Source: Bradyrhizobium murdochi (lineage in GTDB: Bacteria; Pseudomonadota; Alphaproteobacteria; Rhizobiales; Xanthobacteraceae). Taken from it: DNA of 64,000 bases. Location: positions 199,414-263,413 of the forward strand of contig NZ_AXAU01000004.1 in NCBI RefSeq assembly GCF_000472965.1, given 5' to 3'. Every line of letters starts with the position of its first letter. Within the stretch, counting starts at the first letter, position 1. The notes beneath the pieces were generated by a model. That model was not told the DNA's origin and ran no database searches. It worked only from the letters and a program-made list of their open reading frames with translations. Positions 44,571-53,040 of the stretch are shown here, one piece after another. The position numbers and the translations under genes are program-made.

Positions 44571-45323
44571 CTAGAACCAGCGCTCGCTGACCAGCACGGT
44601 GTCGCCGGGGCCGATCGGGCTGCCGGGCGGGACCACGAAGCGCGACGTGCCGGACGCATCGGTGTGGGTGACCGTGACGCTGTCGCGGCGGGCGCGCGGC
44701 GAAAAGCCGCCGGCGATCGCCACCGCGCTCTCGACCGTCATGTTCGGGACGTAGGGATATTGCCCGGGTGCTGCGACCTCGCCGAGGATGAAGAACGGCC
44801 GATAGGCTTCGATCTCAACGGCAACCGATGGTTCCCTGATAAAGCCAGCGCGCAGTTTCGCTGAAATCTCCGCCGCCAGTCCCGCCGTGGTGCGGCCGCG
44901 CGCCCGCACCGAACCGATCAGCGGCATCGTGATCGCGCCGCCGGCGTCGATCGCGTAGGTGTTGGTCAGGCCCTCCTGGCCATAGACGACGACGCGCAGC
45001 TTGTCGCCGGCATCGAGATGATAGGCCGCGTCGTATCGCATGGGCGCGGGTTCGGCATAGGCGGCAGGCGCGGCAACAACGGCGGGTGCCGGTGCCGTTC
45101 GTGGCGCCGCAGCAAAGGCGGCGCGGAGCGCGCCAATGGCGCCGCCACCGGAATCGACCGAGGCCGTCCGCGGCGGCGGACTGTTGGGCTGACCATAGGC
45201 CATCTGGTCGAGATCGCCCTGCGGCGCGACCGCAACCGGCCCGGTCGTGCGCATGCAGCCCGACAGCGCGAGCGCGGTGATGATCGCAGTGATCGGTATT
45301 CGAAACGCGCGTACAACCCGCAC
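44571..45323 (-). CDS. Polysaccharide biosynthesis/export lipoprotein (Wza/GumB-like)
   Basis: 250 residues. The GTG at 45323, with GAGGGA upstream, gives a lipoprotein signal peptide ending in the lipobox LSGC (about residue 23). An Ala/Pro-rich linker follows, then the Poly_export (PES) motif YHLDAGDKLRVVVYGQEGLTNTYAIDAGGAITMPLIGSVRARG and SLBB-like segments (FFILGEVAAPGQYPYVPNMTVESAVAIAGGF). Such proteins form outer-membrane export channels for exopolysaccharide. No glycosyltransferases, wzc or wzx/wzy are nearby. The open frame continues upstream into a palindromic repeat, which is not part of the protein. Confidence 0.85.
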   Translation of the reverse strand: MRVVRAFRIPITAIITALALSGCMRTTGPVAVAPQGDLDQMAYGQPNSPPPRTASVDSGGGAIGALRAAFAAAPRTAPAPAVVAAPAAYAEPAPMRYDAAYHLDAGDKLRVVVYGQEGLTNTYAIDAGGAITMPLIGSVRARGRTTAGLAAEISAKLRAGFIREPSVAVEIEAYRPFFILGEVAAPGQYPYVPNMTVESAVAIAGGFSPRARRDSVTVTHTDASGTSRFVVPPGSPIGPGDTVLVSERWF

Positions 45324-45421
45324 CGGAGCCCATCCCTCAAAGCGAGACAGCTCTAGTCTTGCATCGGGTATGGTTAATAAACGGTTTTTTGGAAGGTCGA
45401 GTGCGACGACGGCACTCAAAG

Positions 45422-45451
45422 CTCCCTCTCCCCGTTCACGGGGAGAGGGAG
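45422..45451. repeat. 13-bp-stem hairpin, core of the CCCTCTCCCC repeat family
   Basis: CTCCCTCTCCCCG, loop TTCA, CGGGGAGAGGGAG: a perfect 13-bp inverted repeat 14 bp downstream of the msrA stop. The core matches the end hairpins of the elements at 51433-51872 and 62198-62362. It may also end msrA transcription, but no T-run follows. Confidence 0.8.
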
Positions 45452-45464
45452 AGAGAAGCAAGCA

Positions 45465-46121
45465 TCAAGCGCTCACGCCGACGCCGATCGGGCAGGACAC
45501 GCCAGTGCCGCCTAGCCCGCAATAGCCCGCTGGGTTCTTGGCGAGATATTGCTGATGATAGTCCTCGGCGAAATAGAATTCGCCCGCCGCCGCAATCTCG
45601 GTGGTGATGGCGCCAAGGCCCTTCGCCGCCAGCGCCTTCTGGTACATAGCCTTCGACGCGTCGGCGGTTTGACGCTGCGCGTCCCCAAACGTGTAGATCG
45701 CCGAGCGATACTGGGTACCGACATCGTTGCCCTGGCGCATGCCCTGCGTCGGGTTGTGATTTTCCCAGAACGTCTTCAGGAGCTGCTCGTAGGCGATCTT
45801 CTTCGGATCGAACACGACCAGCACCACTTCGGTGTGACCGGTGCGGCCCGAGCAAACCTCTTCATAGGTCGGATTGGGCGTATGCCCGCCGGCATAACCG
45901 ACGGCGGTCGCATGGATGCCGTCGCCGAGCTCCCAGAACTTGCGCTCTGCGCCCCAGAAGCAGCCTAATCCAAAAACCGCCTGTTCGAGGCCGGCGGGAT
46001 AGGGCGGCTGAAGCTTGCGGCCGTTGACGAAGTGCGTGGTTGCGGTCGGTATCGGGGTGGCACGGCCCGGCAGCGCTTCGGCTGCGCTCGGCAACACGGT
46101 GGTCTTGCGCATGAACAACAT
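45465..46121 (-). CDS. msrA: Peptide-methionine (S)-S-oxide reductase
   Basis: 218 residues. Catalytic [12 protein letters not shown] (Cys about 54), then [58 protein letters not shown] and a C-terminal recycling region with two further Cys ([15 protein letters not shown]). The N-terminal 45-residue extension is usual in alphaproteobacterial MsrA and has no signal peptide. It repairs oxidised methionine using thioredoxin. GGAGGTG precedes the ATG at 46121. No msrB is adjacent. Confidence 0.95.
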   Translation of the reverse strand: MLFMRKTTVLPSAAEALPGRATPIPTATTHFVNGRKLQPPYPAGLEQAVFGLGCFWGAERKFWELGDGIHATAVGYAGGHTPNPTYEEVCSGRTGHTEVVLVVFDPKKIAYEQLLKTFWENHNPTQGMRQGNDVGTQYRSAIYTFGDAQRQTADASKAMYQKALAAKGLGAITTEIAAAGEFYFAEDYHQQYLAKNPAGYCGLGGTGVSCPIGVGVSA

Positions 46122-46245
46122 GGAGCACCTCCAGGCGGGACATCGGCGGACGTGACGACGGCATCGTCCGGTCGGACTTCTATATATGTCTTTACGCCTG
46201 TTACCGCAGCCCTGTTACCTGGCCCGAGGCGGGCGGCCGGCCAGG

Positions 46246-46563
46246 TTAGTCCCGCGAATAGCCGATCAACGGCTTGCGGGGCCGAAACAGGATCATGAGC
46301 AGAATGCCGACCACGCCCAGGACGGCGAAAACCGGCTGGTCCAGCAGGACCTTCATGACACTGTCCCAGAGCCAGGGTGCGTTAGCCTCGATCCAGGTCC
46401 GGAACGCAAGCTGGCTGGACTGATGGACATCGTTCCAGAACTGGCCGAACCGGGTAAACCGCAGGGTCTGGTCGGCAACAAAACGGGCCCCGTCATAGAC
46501 CATGAAGATGAATCCGCCGGCCAGAAGGAGCAGGCCGATAAGCCGGAAAAAACCGCGGATCAT
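46246..46563 (-). CDS. Small membrane protein, unknown function
   Basis: 105 residues with two hydrophobic segments: [21 protein letters not shown] near the N-terminus and [18 protein letters not shown] near the C-terminus. A charged soluble loop rich in aromatic residues ([39 protein letters not shown]) lies between them. Resembles conserved alphaproteobacterial membrane hypotheticals found near rpsT/dnaA; no function is known. It is divergent from rpsT. Confidence 0.75.
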   Translation of the reverse strand: MIRGFFRLIGLLLLAGGFIFMVYDGARFVADQTLRFTRFGQFWNDVHQSSQLAFRTWIEANAPWLWDSVMKVLLDQPVFAVLGVVGILLMILFRPRKPLIGYSRD

Positions 46564-46694
46564 GCGTCACCTTATATCTGTCGCCCCCAAAAGGCCGTCA
46601 GCCAATACCGGGGGCACCCCGGAAATTCAACCTCGTCAGCACCTTACGCGCCCCGTTCCGCCGCTTTTCCAGCCTTTCGGGAGGCCGGAAAGCG

Positions 46695-46723
46695 TTGACG
46701 GTGCAGGATGCGCCCTCTATAAG
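46695..46723 (+). promoter_or_regulatory. Predicted sigma-70-type promoter of rpsT
   Basis: TTGACG (46695-46700), a 17-nt spacer, TATAAG (46718-46723). This is the best-matching promoter in the window. It lies in the 371-bp divergent gap and would give an rpsT leader of about 205 nt. Confidence 0.6.
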
Positions 46724-46934
46724 ACCCCCAATGGCGGCGGGCGCAATCCCGCCGCCGCTGTTCTTTGAGCAGCGCCGCTTGCGGGAGCATTTTGGCTTCC
46801 GTCCATGGCATCCTCAAGAACGGCTTAGGTTACGAACACCCTGGAAAATACAACCAGCGATCACGCGATTTGAACGGCCGGCGCGCTCAAGGGCCGACCA
46901 CCCGAGCGATGACAGCCGAAGGATAGTTGAGAAC

Positions 46935-47201
46935 ATGGCCAATACGACTTCCGCCAAAAAGGCGACCCGCAAGATTGCCCGCCGCACCATCGTCAACAAG
47001 TCGCGTCGCACCCAGATGCGCGGCGCGGTCCGGACCGTCGAGGAAGCGATCAAGAGCGGCGACCGCAATGCGGCGCTGGAAGCGATGAAGCGCGCGGAGC
47101 CGGAACTGATGCAGGCGGCGCAGCGCAACATCATTCACAAGAACAATGCGAGCCGGAAGGTGTCGCGCCTGACGCATGCGATCGCCAAGCTCGCGAAGTG
47201 A
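46935..47201 (+). CDS. rpsT: 30S ribosomal protein S20
   Basis: 88 residues, the standard length. [39 protein letters not shown] and the C-terminal [22 protein letters not shown] are diagnostic of S20, which binds 16S rRNA early in 30S assembly. The frame is open further upstream but the S20 start at 46935 is unambiguous. A strong terminator follows 23 bp after the stop. rpsT upstream of dnaA is the usual order in this group. Confidence 0.98.
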   Translation: MANTTSAKKATRKIARRTIVNKSRRTQMRGAVRTVEEAIKSGDRNAALEAMKRAEPELMQAAQRNIIHKNNASRKVSRLTHAIAKLAK

Positions 47202-47224
47202 GCTGACAGAAGTAAGTATTCGTC

Positions 47225-47257
47225 AAAAGCCCGGCGTCGCCGGGCTTTTTCTTTTTC
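47225..47257 (+). terminator. Rho-independent terminator of rpsT
   Basis: AAAAGCCCGGC, loop GTC, GCCGGGCTTTT, then TTCTTTTTC: an 11-bp perfect stem with GC core and T-rich tail, 23 bp after the rpsT stop. Confidence 0.92.
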
Positions 47258-47586
47258 TGCCATACCGGCGCATGAGCACGAGCCCGAAATTCATTTTCGT
47301 CACGGACGTGCACCCTGTTGGATTTCGGACACACACCAAAGGCTGCGCGCCGGATCGACCGTGACAATTCGATTGTCTCGTTGCTGAGCGCCGGCTTGCG
47401 TGTCATATTTCGGGCACCCGTAGTTTTACGAGGTGCAACTTATTGCACCAGCGTTGTCGTGCGCATTTGCGAGAAGTGCGATCGCGGCGGCTGACCTGAT
47501 CAGACAACACCCGCCTCCTCTGCCGGCATCGCTCGCGCGAGTTACCCTGCGAAAACAATTCCGAAAAGCTTCGTCTCGCTAATCAC

Positions 47587-47595
47587 TTATCCACA
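47587..47595 (+). promoter_or_regulatory. DnaA box (perfect consensus)
   Basis: TTATCCACA, the high-affinity DnaA-ATP/ADP binding nonamer, about 930 bp upstream of the dnaA start and next to an AT-rich run. Confidence 0.75.
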
Positions 47596-47703
47596 TAGCG
47601 AGGACAAGCGTTTTGAAAATTGGTCCCGGTAACCAAGATTGTAACGGTTTCTTAAAAAATTTTGCGCGTGCGGCGAAAATTGTCACGCTCGTTCGCGCCG
47701 CGG

Positions 47704-47793
47704 GATTCTGTGCGCTGATTCAAAAACTTGGTGTGGAGTGTCGCATTTGCAGTGTTGCAACACAGCCGAAGAGTCACGCGACATCGTCGAATC
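47704..47793. promoter_or_regulatory. Cluster of four GANTC (CcrM methylation) sites
   Basis: GATTC at 47704, GATTC at 47717, GAGTC at 47771 and GAATC at 47789. GANTC is the target of the cell-cycle methylase CcrM in Alphaproteobacteria, and clusters occur at cell-cycle-controlled promoters and origins. Methylation itself is inferred. Confidence 0.55.
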
Positions 47794-48526
47794 ACGGATT
47801 GTCAGAAATCACGCTTGGTGTATTTGTTACTCGTTCGCGACGCTCAAGGCTCTCCTGACCAGCGCGGTATGAGACCCAAGAGCGACGTGCAAATCGGCGG
47901 CGGTGTGCGCGTTAGCGACGCTTTCCAAGCGAAGCTGAGTTGGTAACTCATAGCAATATGAGGACGGTTGTTCTGTGTCTAAATTTCCCGGCGTGGCGCT
48001 CACGTTTGAAGCGCGCTCCGGACAAGGGGAATAAGATGCTTGCCGACCATGCAGCGATTGGGAACGCGGAGCTCGTGAACGTGTTGAAGACGACAGACTG
48101 AGGTACGCGGCGGACGCAGCGGTCGAACAAGCGGATGTTCGGTAGCAGCAGACTGGCTTTGAAACACTGGTGATGTGGTTACTCGTCGCGCGCTCTCGCG
48201 GCGAGAGGGGGAGGTACTATGCTTTACGGAATCAACGCGACATTCAGCACGCTTATTTCCATCGAGACCGCTTCAGAATTCCTGAACAACGTTTTTGGCC
48301 GTCCCCCTACGCGAGCTCCACACCGAGCGTCGAGTACCCGCTGACCTCGCGGCAGCCTTCCACTCCATCCAGCCTTTGATCTGTGCAACGGCGATTCCGC
48401 CGAACGTTAGATCTGTGTCTGGTGGTTGAAGCGCCGCGCCGAGGTCACGTCTGGCAGGAGACCTGCAAGGCTACCGCCAGCCGATTTCACAAGACACCAT
48501 TACTCATTCAGAAAAGTTCTCAGGCA

Positions 48527-49957
48527 ATGACAAATATGGAACAGGATCGCTGGTCGCGCGTGAAGGGGCGGTTGCGGACGAGTGTGGGCGAAGACGTCTA
48601 CACGAGCTGGTTTGCGCGCATGGACCTCGAAGGCGTGCAGGACGAAAGCGTCCATCTGTCGGTGCCGACCCGCTTTCTCAAGAGCTGGATCCAGGCGCAT
48701 TACGCCGATCGTGTCCTGACCTGCTGGCAGGCCGAGATGCCGGAAGTGCACCGGATCGACCTCACCGTGCGCACGGCGATGCGATCCGCCGCGCCCGTCA
48801 AGGAACCGACCGCGCCAGCCGATCAACGCCGTACCGAGCAGGCTAATGGCCGGCCCGCGCCTGAACTGCGCGCGACCGCCACTGCGCCGGTGTCCGCCAG
48901 CCATGATGCGCTCGGCGGCTCGCCGCTCGACCCGCGCCTGACCTTTGCAAGTTTTGTCATCGGCCGCTCGAATACCCTCGCCCATGCGGCGGCGCGCCAG
49001 GTTGCAGAAGGCCGCCGCGGCGATCCCGTGATGTTCAACCCGCTCTACATTCACGCCGGCGTCGGCCTCGGCAAAACCCATTTGCTGCAGGCCGTGACAT
49101 GGGCCGGCAATTCGGGGAACGAGCGCAAGGTGCTCTATCTCACCGCCGAGAAATTCATGTACGGCTTTGTCGCTGCGCTGAAGACGCAGACGGCGCTGGC
49201 GTTCAAGGAGGCTCTGCGCGGCATCGACGTGCTCGTGATCGACGACCTGCAGTTCCTGCAGGGCAAGTCGACCCAGGCCGAGTTCTGCCACACGCTGAAC
49301 GCGCTGATCGATGCCGGACGACAGGTGGTGATCGCCGCCGACCGCCCGCCGTCCGACCTCGAGAGCCTCGACGACCGCGTGCGCTCGCGGCTGGCCGGCG
49401 GTCTCGTTGTCGAGATGGGCTCGCTCGGCGAGGAGCTGCGGCTCGGCATCCTGAAATCGCGCGTGGCGGCGGCGCGCGCGCATCATGCGAGCTTCGATGT
49501 GCCCGAGGCAGTGCTGGATTATCTGGCGCGCACCATCACCCACAACGGCCGCGACCTCGAAGGCGCCATCAACCGCCTGCTCGCCCATTCCAAGCTCAAC
49601 GCCCAGCCGGTGACGCTGGAAATGGCCGAGCGCGAAGTGCGCGACCTGATCCGTCCGCAGGAACCGAAGCGGATCAAGATCGAGGACATCCAGCGGGTTG
49701 TCGCCCGGCAGTACAATGTCAGCCGTTCGGATCTCTTGTCGTCGCGGCGGACCGCGAACGTGGTTCGCCCACGCCAGGTGGCGATGTATCTGGCAAAGAC
49801 GCTGACACTGCGCTCGCTGCCCGAGATCGGCCGACGGTTCGGCGGTCGCGACCACACCACGGTGCTGCACGCCGTACGCAAGATAGAGGCACTGGTGGCC
49901 CGGGATATCGCGCTGTCCGAAGAGGTCGAGTCTCTGAAGCGGCAATTGCAGGAATAA
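48527..49957 (+). CDS. dnaA: Chromosomal replication initiator protein DnaA
   Basis: 476 residues. Domain I (about 1-85, [30 protein letters not shown]), a short linker, AAA+ domain with Walker [14 protein letters not shown] and Walker [14 protein letters not shown], and domain IV with the DnaA signature [16 protein letters not shown] that reads DnaA boxes. It melts the origin and loads the helicase. The ATG at 48527 gives the N-terminus expected for relatives ([11 protein letters not shown]); the frame is open upstream but that part is not DnaA-like. The segment [20 protein letters not shown] is the flexible domain II. Confidence 0.98.
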   Translation: MTNMEQDRWSRVKGRLRTSVGEDVYTSWFARMDLEGVQDESVHLSVPTRFLKSWIQAHYADRVLTCWQAEMPEVHRIDLTVRTAMRSAAPVKEPTAPADQRRTEQANGRPAPELRATATAPVSASHDALGGSPLDPRLTFASFVIGRSNTLAHAAARQVAEGRRGDPVMFNPLYIHAGVGLGKTHLLQAVTWAGNSGNERKVLYLTAEKFMYGFVAALKTQTALAFKEALRGIDVLVIDDLQFLQGKSTQAEFCHTLNALIDAGRQVVIAADRPPSDLESLDDRVRSRLAGGLVVEMGSLGEELRLGILKSRVAAARAHHASFDVPEAVLDYLARTITHNGRDLEGAINRLLAHSKLNAQPVTLEMAEREVRDLIRPQEPKRIKIEDIQRVVARQYNVSRSDLLSSRRTANVVRPRQVAMYLAKTLTLRSLPEIGRRFGGRDHTTVLHAVRKIEALVARDIALSEEVESLKRQLQE

Positions 49958-50011
49958 TGCTCTAAGGGAACAGGATCTAGCTCCTCCCCAGCCTCTCCCG
50001 CCCTGATCAAA

Positions 50012-50074
50012 TCGAAGTCGGATTTATCCGACTTCGATAATTATGATGCCCAACTCGGGTAAACCCGAGTTGGG
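50012..50074. repeat. Two tandem perfect 12-bp hairpins between dnaA and dnaN
   Basis: TCGAAGTCGGAT-tt-ATCCGACTTCGA (50012-50037) and CCCAACTCGGGT-aa-ACCCGAGTTGGG (50049-50074), 11 bp apart. Both have 12-bp perfect stems and 2-nt centres. The dnaA-dnaN gap (327 bp) otherwise holds only a 10-bp direct repeat TGATCAAATC (50004-50013 and 50188-50197) and GC-rich sequence. They may act as dnaA transcript end or as a regulatory element. Confidence 0.75.
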
Positions 50075-50284
50075 GGGCGGGAGAATTTTCTTCTGCCGCC
50101 ATTTTTCGCCGCAAAAGTGGGGGAACGGCGGCCTGCTCCCTTGCACCGGCGCCCCATCCGCGCCACCTTGCGGTCCCCCCGGGGGTTTGATCAAATCCGG
50201 TCGTGATCCGGCTTTTCGGGTTTCCAATGCCGCGGCGCTGCCTTGACGGGCCGCCCGGCTTTTCCATCTCTGGCGGATATTGCA

Positions 50285-51403
50285 ATGAAGGTCACCGTCG
50301 AACGCGCGCAACTGCTGAAATCGCTGGGTCACGTCCATCGCGTGGTCGAGCGCCGCAATACCATCCCGATCCTCGGCAATGTGCTGGTCCGCGCCGAAAA
50401 CGCCAGGCTGTCGCTGAAGGCGACGGACCTCGATCTCGAGGTGACCGAAACGCTGGCGGCGGAGACCGGAACCGCCGGCTCCACCACCGTGCCGGCGCAT
50501 ATGTTCTATGACATCGTCCGCAAACTGCCCGACGGCGCGCAGATCGTGCTGGAGGCCGACGGCGACCGCTCGGTAATGGCCATCCGCGCCGGCCGCTCGC
50601 GCTTCACCCTGCAGACCCTGCCCGAAAGCGATTTCCCCGATCTCGCCGCCGGCGACATGACGCATTCGTTCTCGCTCACGGCTGCCGACGTCAAGCGCCT
50701 GATCGACCGTACGCAGTTTGCGATCTCGACCGAAGAGACCCGCTATTACCTCAACGGCATCTACCTGCACACGGCCGGCAGCGCCAAGGCCACGACGCTG
50801 CGCGGGGTTGCGACTGACGGCCATCGGCTGGCGCAGATCGATCTGGCGCTGCCCTCCGGCGCCACCGGCATGCCCGGCGTGATCGTGCCGCGCAAGACGG
50901 TGGGCGAGGTGCTGCGGCTGATCGAGGACAATGAAGCCGAAGTCAAAATCGAACTGTCGCAGGGCAAAATCCGCTTCACCCTCGGCAATGTCGTGCTGAC
51001 CTCAAAGCTGATCGATGGAACCTTCCCGGATTATGGCCGCGTCATCCCGCAGAACAACGACAAGGAACTGATCGTCGACAAGAAGGATTTCGAGGCGGCG
51101 GTAGATCGCGTCTCGACAATTTCGAGCGAGCGCGGCCGTGCCGTGAAGCTGGCGCTGTCCGTCGGCAAACTCGTGCTGTCGGTGACCAATCCGGATTCCG
51201 GCAGCGCCACCGAAGAGCTCGAAGTCGAATACGCCTCCGACGCGCTCGATATCGGCTTCAACTCGCGCTACCTGCTCGACATCGCCGCTCAGATCGAAGG
51301 CGAAGTCGCCGTCCTCCGCCTCGCCGACCCCGGCTCGCCGACCCTGGTGCAGGATAAGGACAACAAGGGCGCACTCTACGTGCTGATGCCGATGCGGGTG
51401 TGA
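50285..51403 (+). CDS. dnaN: DNA polymerase III beta subunit (sliding clamp)
   Basis: 372 residues with the three clamp repeats. It starts MKVTVERAQLLKSLGHVHRVVERRNTIPILGNVLVRAEN, contains FTLQTLPESDFPDL, RYYLNGIYLHT, GVATDGHRLAQIDL and ends GALYVLMPMRV, the classic clamp C-terminus. It forms the ring that tethers polymerase III to DNA. The ATG at 50285 matches known N-termini. Downstream, where recF normally follows directly, a DUF559 element is inserted; the DUF559 frame can start at a GTG overlapping the dnaN TGA. Confidence 0.98.
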   Translation: MKVTVERAQLLKSLGHVHRVVERRNTIPILGNVLVRAENARLSLKATDLDLEVTETLAAETGTAGSTTVPAHMFYDIVRKLPDGAQIVLEADGDRSVMAIRAGRSRFTLQTLPESDFPDLAAGDMTHSFSLTAADVKRLIDRTQFAISTEETRYYLNGIYLHTAGSAKATTLRGVATDGHRLAQIDLALPSGATGMPGVIVPRKTVGEVLRLIEDNEAEVKIELSQGKIRFTLGNVVLTSKLIDGTFPDYGRVIPQNNDKELIVDKKDFEAAVDRVSTISSERGRAVKLALSVGKLVLSVTNPDSGSATEELEVEYASDALDIGFNSRYLLDIAAQIEGEVAVLRLADPGSPTLVQDKDNKGALYVLMPMRV

Positions 51404-51891
51404 CTGCGCCTCGTGAAACGGACACCGACCTTCCCTCTCCCCTTGTGGGAGAGGGTGGCGCCGAACAAAGTTCGGCGACGGGTGAGGGGTTCGCGCCGCA
51501 TACACCAAGCCATAGGTCTGTTGCCAAGCGCATCCGCAGCTTCGCCAAGAAGATGCGTCATGAGCCCACCGATGCGGAATTAGCTATTTGGCGACTGCTT
51601 CGCGACCGGCGCCTCGCACGCTTCAAATTTCGACGGCAAGTTCCGTTCGGAAACTATATTCTCGATTTTGTTTGTTTCGAGAAGCGGCTGGTCATCGAAG
51701 TCGATGGAAGTCAGCACGTATCATCGACGCGTGACGAAGCGAGGGAAGCGGTGTTGATCGCTGAAGGATTTCGAATTGCGCGCTACTGGAACAATGACGT
51801 GCTGCAACACCCCTCTGCCGTGCTGGAGGACTCACTTCATGAGGCGCCACCCTCTCCCACAAGGGGAGAGGGTAAGAAAGGCCGACGCTAA
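51400..51891 (+). CDS. DUF559 endonuclease-domain protein inside an inverted-repeat element
   Basis: 163 codons from a GTG at 51400 that overlaps the dnaN stop (GTGA). The DUF559 core (about residues 50-145) reads MRHEPTDAELAIWRLLRDRRLARFKFRRQVPFGNYILDFVCFEKRLVIEVDGSQH. It keeps the Asp (YILDF) and Glu-x-Asp (IEVDG) of the VSR/PD-(D/E)XK-like nuclease fold. Residues 11-19 (LPSPLVGEG) and 151-159 (PSPTRGEGK) are translations of the flanking repeat arms. The real protein may therefore start at the ATG at 51553 (112 residues). It probably nicks or cleaves DNA; this is inferred from the fold. The product and any role in mobility are untested. recF follows 6 bp after the stop. Confidence 0.8.
   Translation: MTAPRETDTDLPSPLVGEGGAEQSSATGEGFAPHTPSHRSVAKRIRSFAKKMRHEPTDAELAIWRLLRDRRLARFKFRRQVPFGNYILDFVCFEKRLVIEVDGSQHVSSTRDEAREAVLIAEGFRIARYWNNDVLQHPSAVLEDSLHEAPPSPTRGEGKKGRR
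51433..51872. mobile_element. Palindromic-end element carrying the DUF559 gene
   Basis: A 440-bp unit bounded by perfect 30-bp inverted repeats (51433-51462 and 51843-51872). Each arm folds into its own hairpin (CCCTCTCCC / GGGAGAGGG, 9-bp stem). Inside the left end a second hairpin (CGCCGAAC-aaa-GTTCGGCG, 51459-51477) is followed by CGGGTGAGGGGT (51479-51490). The unit lies between dnaN and recF, normally adjacent. No target-site duplication was recognised. Mobility is inferred from the inverted repeats, the nuclease cargo and a related unit at 62198. Confidence 0.6.
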
Positions 51892-51897
51892 CTCGCC

Positions 51898-53034
51898 ATG
51901 ACCCCCTCCCGCATCCACCGCCTGTCACTCACGCACTTCCGCAATTATCGCGCGGCGAGCGTGCAGGTGCGCGGCGATATGGTGGTGCTGGTGGGGCCGA
52001 ACGGCGCCGGCAAGACCAATTGCCTGGAGGCGATCTCGTTTCTGTCGCCGGGACGCGGCCTGCGGCGCGCGACGCTGGAGGATGTCGCCGACAATCAGGG
52101 CGACGGCTCCTGGGCGGTGTCGGCCGAGGTCGAGGGCGCGCTGGGCTTGGCTACGCTTGGCACCGGCATCGATGCGCCGGCCGCGGACGGCGGCTCCAGC
52201 CGGCGCTGCCGGATCGATCGCGAGCCGGTGGGTTCGGCAGCCGCGTTCGGCGATCATTTGCGCATGGTGTGGCTGACGCCGGCGATGGACGGCCTGTTCC
52301 TTGGCGCTGCCTCGGAGCGGCGGCGCTTCTTCGACCGCCTGGTACTGGCGATCGACAGCGAGCATTCCAGCCGCGTTTCCGCGCTGGAGCGTTCGCTGCG
52401 CTCGCGCAACCGCCTGCTCGAAGTGCGCAATTATGACGATCATTGGTGTGACGCGATCGAGCGCGAAACTGCCGAGCTGGCGGTCGCGGTTGCCGCCACG
52501 CGCGGCCAGACGGTGACGAAACTGGCGGCGATGCTGCGCGAACGCGGCGCAGCTTCGGCCTTTCCGTCGGCGCAGATCATGCTCGACGGCTGGATGGAGA
52601 ATGCGCTGGTCAATGAATCCGCAACCGCCGTGGAGGACCGCTACCGCGATATCCTGCGCGCCAGCCGCGCCCGTGACGCCGCCGCTGGCCGCACGCTGGA
52701 CGGTCCCCATCTCACGGACTTGCAGGTGATCTATGCACCAAAAAACATGCCGGCCCGCGACGCCTCCACCGGCGAGCAGAAGGCGCTGCTGATCGGGCTG
52801 GTGCTGGCCCATGCCACGCTGGTCGCCGAGATGACCGGGATCGTGCCGCTGCTGCTGCTCGACGAAGTCGTCGCGCATCTTGATCCCGTCAGGCGCAAGG
52901 CACTGTTCGATGAACTAGCAAAGCTCGGCGCGCAGGTCTGGATGACCGGCGCCGATCCGGCAGCGTTCGTCGACATCGGAGCGACCGGCGAGATTTTTGA
53001 CGTCGAGTCTGGCCAGGTGAGCCGCCGCGCCTAG
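51898..53034 (+). CDS. recF: DNA replication/repair ATPase RecF
   Basis: 378 residues. Walker A GPNGAGKTN (about 35-43), FLSPGRGLRRATLEDVA, LTPAMDGLFLGAASERRRFFDRLV, the ABC-type signature region DASTGEQKALLIGLVLAHA and Walker B LLLLDEVVAHLD are all present. RecF loads RecA with RecO and RecR at gaps. The ribosome-binding site is weak (AAGG about 13 nt before the ATG) and the upstream region is supplied by the DUF559 element, so expression may depend on read-through from that ORF. Confidence 0.97.
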   Translation: MTPSRIHRLSLTHFRNYRAASVQVRGDMVVLVGPNGAGKTNCLEAISFLSPGRGLRRATLEDVADNQGDGSWAVSAEVEGALGLATLGTGIDAPAADGGSSRRCRIDREPVGSAAAFGDHLRMVWLTPAMDGLFLGAASERRRFFDRLVLAIDSEHSSRVSALERSLRSRNRLLEVRNYDDHWCDAIERETAELAVAVAATRGQTVTKLAAMLRERGAASAFPSAQIMLDGWMENALVNESATAVEDRYRDILRASRARDAAAGRTLDGPHLTDLQVIYAPKNMPARDASTGEQKALLIGLVLAHATLVAEMTGIVPLLLLDEVVAHLDPVRRKALFDELAKLGAQVWMTGADPAAFVDIGATGEIFDVESGQVSRRA

Positions 53035-53040
53035 AACTCT

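Larger units (their letters stand above)
47258..48526. other. Gene-free region upstream of dnaA, candidate replication origin
   Basis: About 1.27 kb with no convincing coding frame. It holds a perfect consensus DnaA box (TTATCCACA, 47587-47595), an AT-rich run near 47634-47665 (CTTAAAAAATTTTG), four GANTC sites within 90 bp (47704-47793), and two palindromes (47432-47449 and 47752-47763). It is bounded by the rpsT terminator and dnaA. This fits an origin and/or the dnaA control region; alphaproteobacterial origins often lie next to dnaA or hemE. Only one perfect DnaA box was found, so the origin assignment is provisional. Confidence 0.55.

Noticed and set aside
47613-48379. Short plus-strand frames in the region upstream of dnaA
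   Set aside because: No ribosome-binding sites, unusual composition, and no resemblance to known proteins; the region looks regulatory.
48500-49945. 481-codon minus-strand frame opposite dnaA
   Set aside because: Antisense of dnaA; no recognisable domain.
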